From Muricea muricata (lineage: Eukaryota; Cnidaria; Anthozoa; Malacalcyonacea; Plexauridae), in contig OY979723.1 in the NCBI GenBank assembly GCA_963855995.1, forward strand, positions 6,508,176 to 6,572,175: a stretch of 64,000 nucleotides of DNA, written 5' to 3'. The position numbers and the translations under genes are program-made. The notes beneath the pieces were generated by a model. That model ran no database searches. It was not told the DNA's origin and worked only from the letters and a program-made list of their open reading frames with translations. Positions 22,360-36,557 of this stretch are shown piece after piece; the first letter of the stretch is position 1, and each line of letters opens with the position of its first letter.

Positions 22360-24483
22360 ATCGTAAATCCGTACATTATACTTCATAATTGTTCGCTGGG
22401 GGAAAGAACTAGCTGTGATTCATTATGAATGACGCGCCTTTTATAATACTACCACTTCAATGCCAGGGTGGATACACAACATGACGCATAGTTTGCATAA
22501 GTATCAAATGATAAACACCCAATGATAATTGCATTTTGTCCTAAATACGTTTACGTATTTTAAAATCCAGATAAATCGAGATGTCTTCCTTGCGTTGGCG
22601 AAAAGCAAAATCACCAATGTCCGATCACTTGTAGTATCCAGTCGCAAAATGACTGACGCATACATGTAAAGAAAAATCCGTGCTAATTGTATGTGTTGAA
22701 CATCTCTGCGCTTTAAAACGTCCGTCAACTTAGTCATTTGCGAATACTGTCAAAAATACTCTCAAATACACGCATTTTTAACTTCAGAACTAAATTTTAA
22801 TTCATTAATATAAATGAACCTCACAGACAATCAGTGACAAAACACTCTGGACAAAATATCAAATAACACTACACTGCTGTATATTTGACCCCCCGTGCCC
22901 CCCTTTCAATGTTGAAGCGAACAATTATGACACAAAATGTTGTATACAACACCAACAACATTGTTTAGAGTGGGGGGAGGGAGGGAGCTGCTTTATCTAA
23001 GCAACTTTCTAAAAATTGTGTTACTTGTAGGTTGAGAAGCAACTGTCCAAAACAGTTTTGTCACTGATTGTATTAAAGCCATATCCTGCCAGATTGTATT
23101 GCATTGTTAAAAAATTTGGAATCTCTTGCGACGAGCAAAGAAATATCACTCCCTGTGGCTGTTGCTTTGCCGAATTTTTATGAAAGAAGTAACTATTCAT
23201 TATGTTAGGTGAACACACAATTTCGGACATTTCTAACAATATCAATTTTGTGCACGAATATTTTGTGTAAGTAAAGCGCTTATGTCAGCAAATTTATCTC
23301 ACGATTCCCACTCCTACTTAAGTAATAGTTATGGGGTAAAAGTATAATCAGATGAACTATTACTCAAATTTTCTCGCATTCCTTATTCGATTAACCTATA
23401 ATGAATTGACTTGGATCTTTACTTTACGTAATATCAATAATATGACATGAAAATCTATATTTTACCTCACGGTTCCCACTTTTCAAACAAAATAATGTGA
23501 GATGTCTCACTTTACTTATTGAATAAAGTGGGAACCGTCGCTTTTAGCAGCTCGTTTCTCTGTATAGCGCTCTTTGTAAGCGTATTTAGACTATAAATGT
23601 TCATATTACTTGCACATACTCATGCCATGAATTTTATTTTTCGAAAACGATAAAATACGGTCAAATATCATGAAACGTACTGCATTAGCGTATGTGGGAA
23701 TCGTTTAAGCGGAAGCGTGTCTTGCAAACGTTTCCATAGTAATTTGTTAATATTTTGTTCGATACCCATTTCTCTGTAATACAGCGTTAATTCGCTTTGG
23801 CACACTTGTAATTATATTATCTACATAATCTACAGGGATGTTATGTAAAGTTTTTATAACTCTACTTTTAAATTCCTGCCATGTCTCTCGTACAATTTGC
23901 GAATCTATAACTTGTCGCTCGAGCCCTTTTTTTGCTATATGGAACATGTTTTCGATTGGATTTAAGTCTGGAGATCTTGCTGGAATGCAGAATAATTCAC
24001 AGCATTCTTTCTCTATAGCTTTGCGAGCAGCAACGCTTCGTTGAGATGGATCATTGTCCATAATGAACCATTTTCGTCCACGTTTACGCGAGAACAGAAG
24101 AGGAAACTTGTTCTGTACAAACCAAGCAAAATACCTTCCGGTCATTTTCTCGTATTCCTCGACCATAACGGCTCCCTGCTTGTAGGAAATTGCAACGAGT
24201 AGGTGCAGACGTTTCCCACCAGCAAGACTTTTTGACCCTTTCGCAGTAACCTGTAAACCCTACGACCTTTTCCTCCACACCCGCCCTCTTGGAGCTAATG
24301 CGTCACTAAGAGGCCTGGTCTTGTGAACAGAAGATACCCCGTCTAAATAGAATGCAATACTTCGAGTGAAGAAATTTGGGCTTGTCGATAGTAATTTCTT
24401 GCACTCACATGCAAATGCCTTTCGTTTCCTACGGTCACCGTTTGTTACAACTCCCTTTTTTACGTGCTGGTAGAAAGTTAAAA
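22038..24483. repeat. Monomer 10 (2446 bp, AGAGT/G6 type)
   Basis: Six Gs after AGAGT. Carries T to C at 22078, shared only with monomer 18, and the shared T at 23007. Confidence 0.97.
22827..23071. mobile_element. Foldback/MITE-like element, monomer 10
   Basis: Arms intact; AGAGT with six Gs; C to T at 23007. Confidence 0.6.
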
Positions 24484-24805
24484 CCAGCCGCTTTCACCTC
24501 TCGATAAATGGTACGGTATGATATTTCGCGTGATAATAGGCCCCTTTGGGCAACCAAACGCTGAACAGTAAAGTTTGGGTCTTCATTTCGAATAGTATTA
24601 ATTGTTCTTATTAGTTTTCTTCGATCTCTGTCTGTCAGCTTCTTCGGCCTACCAATATTTTTGGGTTTAATTATGCTGCGTTTTTCCTGGACACTGTCCC
24701 TGAGAATAAGCGAAACAGGTGGTTTGGATATATTCGCCTTTTTAGCAATCACTCTGCATGAATACTTTTTTCTCGGCCAAGGAAAAGAACATATGCTCGC
24801 GTCAT
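23747..24805 (-). pseudogene. Tc1-like transposase relic, copy 10
   Basis: Same lesions as the reference copy; no protein-level difference seen. Confidence 0.92.
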
Positions 24806-26929
24806 ATCGTAAATCCGTACATTATACTTCATAATTGTTCGCTGGGGGAAAGAACTAGCTGTGATTCATTATGAATGACGCGCCTTTTATAATACTACCA
24901 CTTCAATGCCAGGGTGGATACACAACATGACGCATAGTTTGCATAAGTATCAAATGATAAACACCCAATGATAATTGCATTTTGTCCTAAATACGTTTAC
25001 GTATTTTAAAATCCAGATAAATCGAGATGTCTTCCTTGCGTTGGCGAAAAGCAAAATCACCAATGTCCGATCACTTGTAGTATCCAGTCGCAAAATGACT
25101 GACGCATACATGTAAAGAAAAATCCGTGCTAATTGTATGTGTTGAACATCTCTGCGCTTTAAAACGTCCGTCAACTTAGTCATTTGCGAATACTGTCAAA
25201 AATACTCTCAAATACACGCATTTTTAACTTCAGAACTAAATTTTAATTCATTAATATAAATGAACCTCACAGACAATCAGTGACAAAACACTCTGGACAA
25301 AATATCAAATAACACTACACTGCTGTATATTTGACCCCCCGTGCCCCCCTTTCAATGTTGAAGCGAACAATTATGACACAAAATGTTGTATACAACACCA
25401 ACAACATTGTTTAGAGTGGGGGGAGGGAGGGAGCTGCTTTATCTAAGCAACTTTCTAAAAATTGTGTTACTTGTAGGTTGAGAAGCAACTGTCCAAAACA
25501 GTTTTGTCACTGATTGTATTAAAGCCATATCCTGCCAGATTGTATTGCATTGTTAAAAAATTTGGAATCTCTTGCGACGAGCAAAGAAATATCACTCCCT
25601 GTGGCTGTTGCTTTGCCGAATTTTTATGAAAGAAGTAACTATTCATTATGTTAGGTGAACACACAATTTCGGACATTTCTAACAATATCAATTTTGTGCA
25701 CGAATATTTTGTGTAAGTAAAGCGCTTATGTCAGCAAATTTATCTCACGATTCCCACTCCTACTTAAGTAATAGTTATGGGGTAAAAGTATAATCAGATG
25801 AACTATTACTCAAATTTTCTCGCATTCCTTATTCGATTAACCTATAATGAATTGACTTGGATCTTTACTTTACGTAATATCAATAATATGACATGAAAAT
25901 CTATATTTTACCTCACGGTTCCCACTTTTCAAACAAAATAATGTGAGATGTCTCACTTTACTTATTGAATAAAGTGGGAACCGTCGCTTTTAGCAGCTCG
26001 TTTCTCTGTATAGCGCTCTTTGTAAGCGTATTTAGACTATAAATGTTCATATTACTTGCACATACTCATGCCATGAATTTTATTTTTCGAAAACGATAAA
26101 ATACGGTCAAATATCATGAAACGTACTGCATTAGCGTATGTGGGAATCGTTTAAGCGGAAGCGTGTCTTGCAAACGTTTCCATAGTAATTTGTTAATATT
26201 TTGTTCGATACCCATTTCTCTGTAATACAGCGTTAATTCGCTTTGGCACACTTGTAATTATATTATCTACATAATCTACAGGGATGTTATGTAAAGTTTT
26301 TATAACTCTACTTTTAAATTCCTGCCATGTCTCTCGTACAATTTGCGAATCTATAACTTGTCGCTCGAGCCCTTTTTTTGCTATATGGAACATGTTTTCG
26401 ATTGGATTTAAGTCTGGAGATCTTGCTGGAATGCAGAATAATTCACAGCATTCTTTCTCTATAGCTTTGCGAGCAGCAACGCTTCGTTGAGATGGATCAT
26501 TGTCCATAATGAACCATTTTCGTCCACGTTTACGCGAGAACAGAAGAGGAAACTTGTTCTGTACAAACCAAGCAAAATACCTTCCGGTCATTTTCTCGTA
26601 TTCCTCGACCATAACGGCTCCCTGCTTGTAGGAAATTGCAACGAGTAGGTGCAGACGTTTCCCACCAGCAAGACTTTTTGACCCTTTCGCAGTAACCTGT
26701 AAACCCTACGACCTTTTCCTCCACACCCGCCCTCTTGGAGCTAATGCGTCACTAAGAGGCCTGGTCTTGTGAACAGAAGATACCCCGTCTAAATAGAATG
26801 CAATACTTCGAGTGAAGAAATTTGGGCTTGTCGATAGTAATTTCTTGCACTCACATGCAAATGCCTTTCGTTTCCTACGGTCACCGTTTGTTACAACTCC
26901 CTTTTTTACGTGCTGGTAGAAAGTTAAAA
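24484..26929. repeat. Monomer 11 (2446 bp, AGAGT/G6 type)
   Basis: Six Gs after AGAGT. Carries the shared C to T at 25453. Confidence 0.97.
25273..25517. mobile_element. Foldback/MITE-like element, monomer 11
   Basis: Arms intact; AGAGT with six Gs; C to T at 25453. Confidence 0.6.
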
Positions 26930-27251
26930 CCAGCCGCTTTCACCTCTCGATAAATGGTACGGTATGATATTTCGCGTGATAATAGGCCCCTTTGGGCAAC
27001 CAAACGCTGAACAGTAAAGTTTGGGTCTTCATTTCGAATAGTATTAATTGTTCTTATTAGTTTTCTTCGATCTCTGTCTGTCAGCTTCTTCGGCCTACCA
27101 ATATTTTTGGGTTTAATTATGCTGCGTTTTTCCTGGACACTGTCCCTGAGAATAAGCGAAACAGGTGGTTTGGATATATTCGCCTTTTTAGCAATCACTC
27201 TGCATGAATACTTTTTTCTCGGCCAAGGAAAAGAACATATGCTCGCGTCAT
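26193..27251 (-). pseudogene. Tc1-like transposase relic, copy 11
   Basis: Same lesions as the reference copy; no protein-level difference seen. Confidence 0.92.
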
Positions 27252-29375
27252 ATCGTAAATCCGTACATTATACTTCATAATTGTTCGCTGGGGGAAAGAA
27301 CTAGCTGTGATTCATTATGAATGACGCGCCTTTTATAATACTACCACTTCAATGCCAGGGTGGATACACAACATGACGCATAGTTTGCATAAGTATCAAA
27401 TGATAAACACCCAATGATAATTGCATTTTGTCCTAAATACGTTTACGTATTTTAAAATCCAGATAAATCGAGATGTCTTCCTTGCGTTGGCGAAAAGCAA
27501 AATCACCAATGTCCGATCACTTGTAGTATCCAGTCGCAAAATGACTGACGCATACATGTAAAGAAAAATCCGTGCTAATTGTATGTGTTGAACATCTCTG
27601 CGCTTTAAAACGTCCGTCAACTTAGTCATTTGCGAATACTGTCAAAAATACTCTCAAATACACGCATTTTTAACTTCAGAACTAAATTTTAATTCATTAA
27701 TATAAATGAACCTCACAGACAATCAGTGACAAAACACTCTGGACAAAATATCAAATAACACTACACTGCTGTATATTTGACCCCCCGTGCCCCCCTTTCA
27801 ATGTTGAAGCGAACAATTATGACACAAAATGTTGTATACAACACCAACAACATTGTTTAGAGTGGGGGGAGGGAGGGAGCTGCTTTATCTAAGCAACTTT
27901 CTAAAAATTGTGTTACTTGTAGGTTGAGAAGCAACTGTCCAAAACAGTTTTGTCACTGATTGTATTAAAGCCATATCCTGCCAGATTGTATTGCATTGTT
28001 AAAAAATTTGGAATCTCTTGCGACGAGCAAAGAAATATCACTCCCTGTGGCTGTTGCTTTGCCGAATTTTTATGAAAGAAGTAACTATTCATTATGTTAG
28101 GTGAACACACAATTTCGGACATTTCTAACAATATCAATTTTGTGCACGAATATTTTGTGTAAGTAAAGCGCTTATGTCAGCAAATTTATCTCACGATTCC
28201 CACTCCTACTTAAGTAATAGTTATGGGGTAAAAGTATAATCAGATGAACTATTACTCAAATTTTCTCGCATTCCTTATTCGATTAACCTATAATGAATTG
28301 ACTTGGATCTTTACTTTACGTAATATCAATAATATGACATGAAAATCTATATTTTACCTCACGGTTCCCACTTTTCAAACAAAATAATGTGAGATGTCTC
28401 ACTTTACTTATTGAATAAAGTGGGAACCGTCGCTTTTAGCAGCTCGTTTCTCTGTATAGCGCTCTTTGTAAGCGTATTTAGACTATAAATGTTCATATTA
28501 CTTGCACATACTCATGCCATGAATTTTATTTTTCGAAAACGATAAAATACGGTCAAATATCATGAAACGTACTGCATTAGCGTATGTGGGAATCGTTTAA
28601 GCGGAAGCGTGTCTTGCAAACGTTTCCATAGTAATTTGTTAATATTTTGTTCGATACCCATTTCTCTGTAATACAGCGTTAATTCGCTTTGGCACACTTG
28701 TAATTATATTATCTACATAATCTACAGGGATGTTATGTAAAGTTTTTATAACTCTACTTTTAAATTCCTGCCATGTCTCTCGTACAATTTGCGAATCTAT
28801 AACTTGTCGCTCGAGCCCTTTTTTTGCTATATGGAACATGTTTTCGATTGGATTTAAGTCTGGAGATCTTGCTGGAATGCAGAATAATTCACAGCATTCT
28901 TTCTCTATAGCTTTGCGAGCAGCAACGCTTCGTTGAGATGGATCATTGTCCATAATGAACCATTTTCGTCCACGTTTACGCGAGAACAGAAGAGGAAACT
29001 TGTTCTGTACAAACCAAGCAAAATACCTTCCGGTCATTTTCTCGTATTCCTCGACCATAACGGCTCCCTGCTTGTAGGAAATTGCAACGAGTAGGTGCAG
29101 ACGTTTCCCACCAGCAAGACTTTTTGACCCTTTCGCAGTAACCTGTAAACCCTACGACCTTTTCCTCCACACCCGCCCTCTTGGAGCTAATGCGTCACTA
29201 AGAGGCCTGGTCTTGTGAACAGAAGATACCCCGTCTAAATAGAATGCAATACTTCGAGTGAAGAAATTTGGGCTTGTCGATAGTAATTTCTTGCACTCAC
29301 ATGCAAATGCCTTTCGTTTCCTACGGTCACCGTTTGTTACAACTCCCTTTTTTACGTGCTGGTAGAAAGTTAAAA
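26930..29375. repeat. Monomer 12 (2446 bp, AGAGT/G6 type)
   Basis: Six Gs after AGAGT. Carries the shared C to T at 27899, the last of four consecutive monomers with it. Confidence 0.97.
27719..27963. mobile_element. Foldback/MITE-like element, monomer 12
   Basis: Arms intact; AGAGT with six Gs; C to T at 27899. Confidence 0.6.
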
Positions 29376-29697
29376 CCAGCCGCTTTCACCTCTCGATAAA
29401 TGGTACGGTATGATATTTCGCGTGATAATAGGCCCCTTTGGGCAACCAAACGCTGAACAGTAAAGTTTGGGTCTTCATTTCGAATAGTATTAATTGTTCT
29501 TATTAGTTTTCTTCGATCTCTGTCTGTCAGCTTCTTCGGCCTACCAATATTTTTGGGTTTAATTATGCTGCGTTTTTCCTGGACACTGTCCCTGAGAATA
29601 AGCGAAACAGGTGGTTTGGATATATTCGCCTTTTTAGCAATCACTCTGCATGAATACTTTTTTCTCGGCCAAGGAAAAGAACATATGCTCGCGTCAT
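28639..29697 (-). pseudogene. Tc1-like transposase relic, copy 12
   Basis: Same lesions as the reference copy; no protein-level difference seen. Confidence 0.92.
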
Positions 29698-31821
29698 ATC
29701 GTAAATCCGTACATTATACTTCATAATTGTTCGCTGGGGGAAAGAACTAGCTGTGATTCATTATGAATGACGCGCCTTTTATAATACTACCACTTCAATG
29801 CCAGGGTGGATACACAACATGACGCATAGTTTGCATAAGTATCAAATGATAAACACCCAATGATAATTGCATTTTGTCCTAAATACGTTTACGTATTTTA
29901 AAATCCAGATAAATCGAGATGTCTTCCTTGCGTTGGCGAAAAGCAAAATCACCAATGTCCGATCACTTGTAGTATCCAGTCGCAAAATGACTGACGCATA
30001 CATGTAAAGAAAAATCCGTGCTAATTGTATGTGTTGAACATCTCTGCGCTTTAAAACGTCCGTCAACTTAGTCATTTGCGAATACTGTCAAAAATACTCT
30101 CAAATACACGCATTTTTAACTTCAGAACTAAATTTTAATTCATTAATATAAATGAACCTCACAGACAATCAGTGACAAAACACTCTGGACAAAATATCAA
30201 ATAACACTACACTGCTGTATATTTGACCCCCCGTGCCCCCCTTTCAATGTTGAAGCGAACAATTATGACACAAAATGTTGTATACAACACCAACAACATT
30301 GTTTAGAGTGGGGGGAGGGAGGGAGCTGCTTTATCTAAGCAACTCTCTAAAAATTGTGTTACTTGTAGGTTGAGAAGCAACTGTCCAAAACAGTTTTGTC
30401 ACTGATTGTATTAAAGCCATATCCTGCCAGATTGTATTGCATTGTTAAAAAATTTGGAATCTCTTGCGACGAGCAAAGAAATATCACTCCCTGTGGCTGT
30501 TGCTTTGCCGAATTTTTATGAAAGAAGTAACTATTCATTATGTTAGGTGAACACACAATTTCGGACATTTCTAACAATATCAATTTTGTGCACGAATATT
30601 TTGTGTAAGTAAAGCGCTTATGTCAGCAAATTTATCTCACGATTCCCACTCCTACTTAAGTAATAGTTATGGGGTAAAAGTATAATCAGATGAACTATTA
30701 CTCAAATTTTCTCGCATTCCTTATTCGATTAACCTATAATGAATTGACTTGGATCTTTACTTTACGTAATATCAATAATATGACATGAAAATCTATATTT
30801 TACCTCACGGTTCCCACTTTTCAAACAAAATAATGTGAGATGTCTCACTTTACTTATTGAATAAAGTGGGAACCGTCGCTTTTAGCAGCTCGTTTCTCTG
30901 TATAGCGCTCTTTGTAAGCGTATTTAGACTATAAATGTTCATATTACTTGCACATACTCATGCCATGAATTTTATTTTTCGAAAACGATAAAATACGGTC
31001 AAATATCATGAAACGTACTGCATTAGCGTATGTGGGAATCGTTTAAGCGGAAGCGTGTCTTGCAAACGTTTCCATAGTAATTTGTTAATATTTTGTTCGA
31101 TACCCATTTCTCTGTAATACAGCGTTAATTCGCTTTGGCACACTTGTAATTATATTATCTACATAATCTACAGGGATGTTATGTAAAGTTTTTATAACTC
31201 TACTTTTAAATTCCTGCCATGTCTCTCGTACAATTTGCGAATCTATAACTTGTCGCTCGAGCCCTTTTTTTGCTATATGGAACATGTTTTCGATTGGATT
31301 TAAGTCTGGAGATCTTGCTGGAATGCAGAATAATTCACAGCATTCTTTCTCTATAGCTTTGCGAGCAGCAACGCTTCGTTGAGATGGATCATTGTCCATA
31401 ATGAACCATTTTCGTCCACGTTTACGCGAGAACAGAAGAGGAAACTTGTTCTGTACAAACCAGGCAAAATACCTTCCGGTCATTTTCTCGTATTTCTCGA
31501 CCATAACGGCTCCCTGCTTGTAGGAAATTGCAACGAGTAGGTGCAGACGTTTCCCACCAGCAAGACTTTTTGACCCTTTCGCAGTAACCTGTAAACCCTA
31601 CGACCTTTTCCTCCACACCCGCCCTCTTGGAGCTAATGCGTCACTAAGAGGCCTGGTCTTGTGAACAGAAGATACCCCGTCTAAATAGAATGCAATACTT
31701 CGAGTGAAGAAATTTGGGCTTGTCGATAGTAATTTCTTGCACTCACATGCAAATGCCTTTCGTTTCCTACGGTCACCGTTTGTTACAACTCCCTTTTTTA
31801 CGTGCTGGTAGAAAGTTAAAA
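29376..31821. repeat. Monomer 13 (2446 bp, AGAGT/G6 type)
   Basis: Six Gs after AGAGT. Has two private changes 32 bases apart in the transposase relic: A to G at 31463 and C to T at 31495. Confidence 0.97.
30165..30409. mobile_element. Foldback/MITE-like element, monomer 13
   Basis: Arms intact; AGAGT with six Gs. Confidence 0.6.
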
Positions 31822-32143
31822 CCAGCCGCTTTCACCTCTCGATAAATGGTACGGTATGATATTTCGCGTGATAATAGGCCCCTTTGGGCAACCAAACGCT
31901 GAACAGTAAAGTTTGGGTCTTCATTTCGAATAGTATTAATTGTTCTTATTAGTTTTCTTCGATCTCTGTCTGTCAGCTTCTTCGGCCTACCAATATTTTT
32001 GGGTTTAATTATGCTGCGTTTTTCCTGGACACTGTCCCTGAGAATAAGCGAAACAGGTGGTTTGGATATATTCGCCTTTTTAGCAATCACTCTGCATGAA
32101 TACTTTTTTCTCGGCCAAGGAAAAGAACATATGCTCGCGTCAT
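31085..32143 (-). pseudogene. Tc1-like transposase relic, copy 13
   Basis: Same lesions. The private C to T at 31495 changes Glu to Lys in MVEEYEK, and a second private change at 31463 is silent in that frame. Confidence 0.92.
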
Positions 32144-34028
32144 ATCGTAAATCCGTACATTATACTTCATAATTGTTCGCTGGGGGAAAGAACTAGCTGT
32201 GATTCATTATGAATGACGCGCCTTTTATAATACTACCACTTCAATGCCAGGGTGGATACACAACATGACGCATAGTTTGCATAAGTATCAAATGATAAAC
32301 ACCCAATGATAATTGCATTTTGTCCTAAATACGTTTACGTATTTTAAAATCCAGATAAATCGAGATGTCTTCCTTGCGTTGGCGAAAAGCAAAATCACCA
32401 ATGTCCGATCACTTGTAGTATCCAGTCGCAAAATGACTGACGCATACATGTAAAGAAAAATCCGTGCTAATTGTATGTGTTGAACATCTCTGCGCTTTAA
32501 AACGTCCGTCAACTTAGTCATTTGCGAATACTGTCAAAAATACTCTCAAATACACGCATTTTTAACTTCAGAACTAAATTTTAATTCATTAATATAAATG
32601 AACCTCACAGACCTGTATTAAAGCCATATCCTGCCAGATTGTATTGCATTGTTAAAAAATTTGGAATCTCTTGCGACGAGCAAAGAAATATCACTCCCTG
32701 TGGCTGTTGCTTTGCCGAATTTTTATGAAAGAAGTAACTATTCATTATGTTAGGTGAACACACAGTTTCGGACATTTCTAACAATATCAATTTTGTGCAC
32801 GAATATTTTGTGTAAGTAAAGCGCTTATGTCAGCAAATTTATCTCACGATTCCCACTCCTACTTAAGTAATAGTTATGGGGTAAAAGTATAATCAGATGA
32901 ACTATTACTCAAATTTTCTCGCATTCCTTATTCGATTAACCTATAATGAATTGACTTGGATCTTTACTTTACGTAATATCAATAATATGACATGAAAATC
33001 TATATTTTACCTCACGGTTCCCACTTTTCAAACAAAATAATGTGAGATGTCTCACTTTACTTATTGAATAAAGTGGGAACCGTCGCTTTTAGCAGCTCGT
33101 TTCTCTGTATAGCGCTCTTTGTAAGCGTATTTAGACTATAAATGTTCATATTACTTGCACATACTCATGCCATGAATTTTATTTTTCGAAAACGATAAAA
33201 TACGGTCAAATATCATGAAACGTACTGCATTAGCGTATGTGGGAATCGTTTAAGCGGAAGCGTGTCTTGCAAACGTTTCCATAGTAATTTGTTAATATTT
33301 TGTTCGATACCCATTTCTCTGTAATACAGCGTTAATTCGCTTTGGCACACTTGTAATTATATTATCTACATAATCTACAGGGATGTTATGTAAAGTTTTT
33401 ATAACTCTACTTTTAAATTCCTGCCATGTCTCTCGTACAATTTGCGAATCTATAACTTGTCGCTCGAGCCCTTTTTTTGCTACATGGAACATGTTTTCGA
33501 TTGGATTTAAGTCTGGAGATCTTGCTGGAATGCAGAATAATTCACAGCATTCTTTCTCTATAGCTTTGCGAGCAGCAACGCTTCGTTGAGATGGATCATT
33601 GTCCATAATGAACCATTTTCGTCCACGTTTACGCGAGAACAGAAGAGGAAACTTGTTCTGTACAAACCAAGCAAAATACCTTCCGGTCATTTTCTCGTAT
33701 TCCTCGACCATAACGGCTCCCTGCTTGTAGGAAATTGCAACGAGTAGGTGCAGACGTTTCCCACCAGCAAGACTTTTTGACCCTTTCGCAGTAACCTGTA
33801 AACCCTACGACCTTTTCCTCCACACCCGCCCTCTTGGAGCTAATGCGTCACTAAGAGGCCTGGTCTTGTGAACAGAAGATACCCCGTCTAAATAGAATGC
33901 AATACTTCGAGTGAAGAAATTTGGGCTTGTCGATAGTAATTTCTTGCACTCACATGCAAATGCCTTTCGTTTCCTACGGTCACCGTTTGTTACAACTCCC
34001 TTTTTTACGTGCTGGTAGAAAGTTAAAA
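31822..34028. repeat. Monomer 14 (2207 bp, foldback element deleted)
   Basis: Shortened because the foldback element is replaced by a scar at 32611-32616. Carries A to G at 32765, shared only with monomer 15, and a private T to C at 33483. Confidence 0.97.
32611..32616. other. Scar of deleted foldback element, monomer 14
   Basis: The six bases ACCTGT stand where other monomers have 245 bp or more. AC is the outer tip of the left arm and TGT the outer tip of the right arm, with one extra C between them. Against the G6 form, 240 bases are lost and one gained. Confidence 0.85.
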
Positions 34029-34350
34029 CCAGCCGCTTTCACCTCTCGATAAATGGTACGGTATGATATTTCGCGTGATAATAGGCCCCTTTGGGCAACC
34101 AAACGCTGAACAGTAAAGTTTGGGTCTTCATTTCGAATAGTATTAATTGTTCTTATTAGTTTTCTTCGATCTCTGTCTGTCAGCTTCTTCGGCCTACCAA
34201 TATTTTTGGGTTTAATTATGCTGCGTTTTTCTTGGACACTGTCCCTGAGAATAAGCGAAACAGGTGGTTTGGATATATTCGCCTTTTTAGCAATCACTCT
34301 GCATGAATACTTTTTTCTCGGCCAAGGAAAAGAACATATGCTCGCGTCAT
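33292..34350 (-). pseudogene. Tc1-like transposase relic, copy 14
   Basis: Same lesions. The private T to C at 33483 changes Ile to Val a few residues after the catalytic Glu (MFHIAKK to MFHVAKK). Silent T at 34232. Confidence 0.92.
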
Positions 34351-36235
34351 ATCGTAAATCCGTACATTATACTTCATAATTGTTCGCTGGGGGAAAGAAC
34401 TAGCTGTGATTCATTATGAATGACGCGCCTTTTATAATACTACCACTTCAATGCCAGGGTGGATACACAACATGACGCATAGTTTGCATAAGTATCAAAT
34501 GATAAACACCCAATGATAATTGCATTTTGTCCTAAATACGTTTACGTATTTTAAAATCCAGATAAATCGAGATGTCTTCCTTGCGTTGGCGAAAAGCAAA
34601 ATCACCAATGTCCGATCACTTGTAGTATCCAGTCGCAAAATGACTGACGCATACATGTAAAGAAAAATCCGTGCTAATTGTATGTGTTGAACATCTCTGC
34701 GCTTTAAAACGTCCGTCAACTTAGTCATTTGCGAATACTGTCAAAAATACTCTCAAATACACGCATTTTTAACTTCAGAACTAAATTTTAATTCATTAAT
34801 ATAAATGAACCTCACAGACCTGTATTAAAGCCATATCCTGCCAGATTGTATTGCATTGTTAAAAAATTTGGAATCTCTTGCGACGAGCAAAGAAATATCA
34901 CTCCCTGTGGCTGTTGCTTTGCCGAATTTTTATGAAAGAAGTAACTATTCATTATGTTAGGTGAACACACAGTTTCGGACATTTCTAACAATATCAATTT
35001 TGTGCACGAATATTTTGTGTAAGTAAAGCGCTTATGTCAGCAAATTTATCTCACGATTCCCACTCCTACTTAAGTAATAGTTATGGGGTAAAAGTATAAT
35101 CAGATGAACTATTACTCAAATTTTCTCGCATTCCTTATTCGATTAACCTATAATGAATTGACTTGGATCTTTACTTTACGTAATATCAATAATATGACAT
35201 GAAAATCTATATTTTACCTCACGGTTCCCACTTTTCAAACAAAATAATGTGAGATGTCTCACTTTACTTATTGAATAAAGTGGGAACCGTCGCTTTTAGC
35301 AGCTCGTTTCTCTGTATAGCGCTCTTTGTAAGCGTATTTAGACTATAAATGTTCATATTACTTGCACATACTCATGCCATGAATTTTATTTTTCGAAAAC
35401 GATAAAATACGGTCAAATATCATGAAACGTACTGCATTAGCGTATGTGGGAATCGTTTAAGCGGAAGCGTGTCTTGCAAACGTTTCCATAGTAATTTGTT
35501 AATATTTTGTTCGATACCCATTTCTCTGTAATACAGCGTTAATTCGCTTTGGCACACTTGTAATTATATTATCTACATAATCTACAGGGATGTTATGTAA
35601 AGTTTTTATAACTCTACTTTTAAATTCCTGCCATGTCTCTCGTACAATTTGCGAATCTATAACTTGTCGCTCGAGCCCTTTTTTTGCTATATGGAACATG
35701 TTTTCGATTGGATTTAAGTCTGGAGATCTTGCTGGAATGCAGAATAATTCACAGCATTCTTTCTCTATAGCTTTGCGAGCAGCAACGCTTCGTTGAGATG
35801 GATCATTGTCCATAATGAACCATTTTCGTCCACGTTTACGCGAGAACAGAAGAGGAAACTTGTTCTGTACAAACCAAGCAAAATACCTTCCGGTCATTTT
35901 CTCGTATTCCTCGACCATAACGGCTCCCTGCTTGTAGGAAATTGCAACGAGTAGGTGCAGACGTTTCCCACCAGCAAGACTTTTTGACCCTTTCGCAGTA
36001 ACCTGTAAACCCTACGACCTTTTCCTCCACACCCGCCCTCTTGGAGCTAATGCGTCACTAAGAGGCCTGGTCTTGTGAACAGAAGATACCCCGTCTAAAT
36101 AGAATGCAATACTTCGAGTGAAGAAATTTGGGCTTGTCGATAGTAATTTCTTGCACTCACATGCAAATGCCTTTCGTTTCCTACGGTCACCGTTTGTTAC
36201 AACTCCCTTTTTTACGTGCTGGTAGAAAGTTAAAA
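34029..36235. repeat. Monomer 15 (2207 bp, foldback element deleted)
   Basis: Has the same deletion scar (34818-34823) and the same A to G (34972) as monomer 14, so one event was duplicated. Also carries the silent T at 34232. Confidence 0.97.
34818..34823. other. Scar of deleted foldback element, monomer 15
   Basis: Identical ACCTGT junction to the one in the preceding monomer, so both derive from one event followed by duplication or conversion. Confidence 0.85.
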
Positions 36236-36557
36236 CCAGCCGCTTTCACCTCTCGATAAATGGTACGGTATGATATTTCGCGTGATAATAGGCCCCTTTG
36301 GGCAACCAAACGCTGAACAGTAAAGTTTGGGTCTTCATTTCGAATAGTATTAATTGTTCTTATTAGTTTTCTTCGATCTCTGTCTGTCAGCTTCTTCGGC
36401 CTACCAATATTTTTGGGTTTAATTATGCTGCGTTTTTCTTGGACACTGTCCCTGAGAATAAGCGAAACAGGTGGTTTGGATATATTCGCCTTTTTAGCAA
36501 TCACTCTGCATGAATACTTTTTTCTCGGCCAAGGAAAAGAACATATGCTCGCGTCAT
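35499..36557 (-). pseudogene. Tc1-like transposase relic, copy 15
   Basis: Same lesions; silent T at 36439. Confidence 0.92.
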
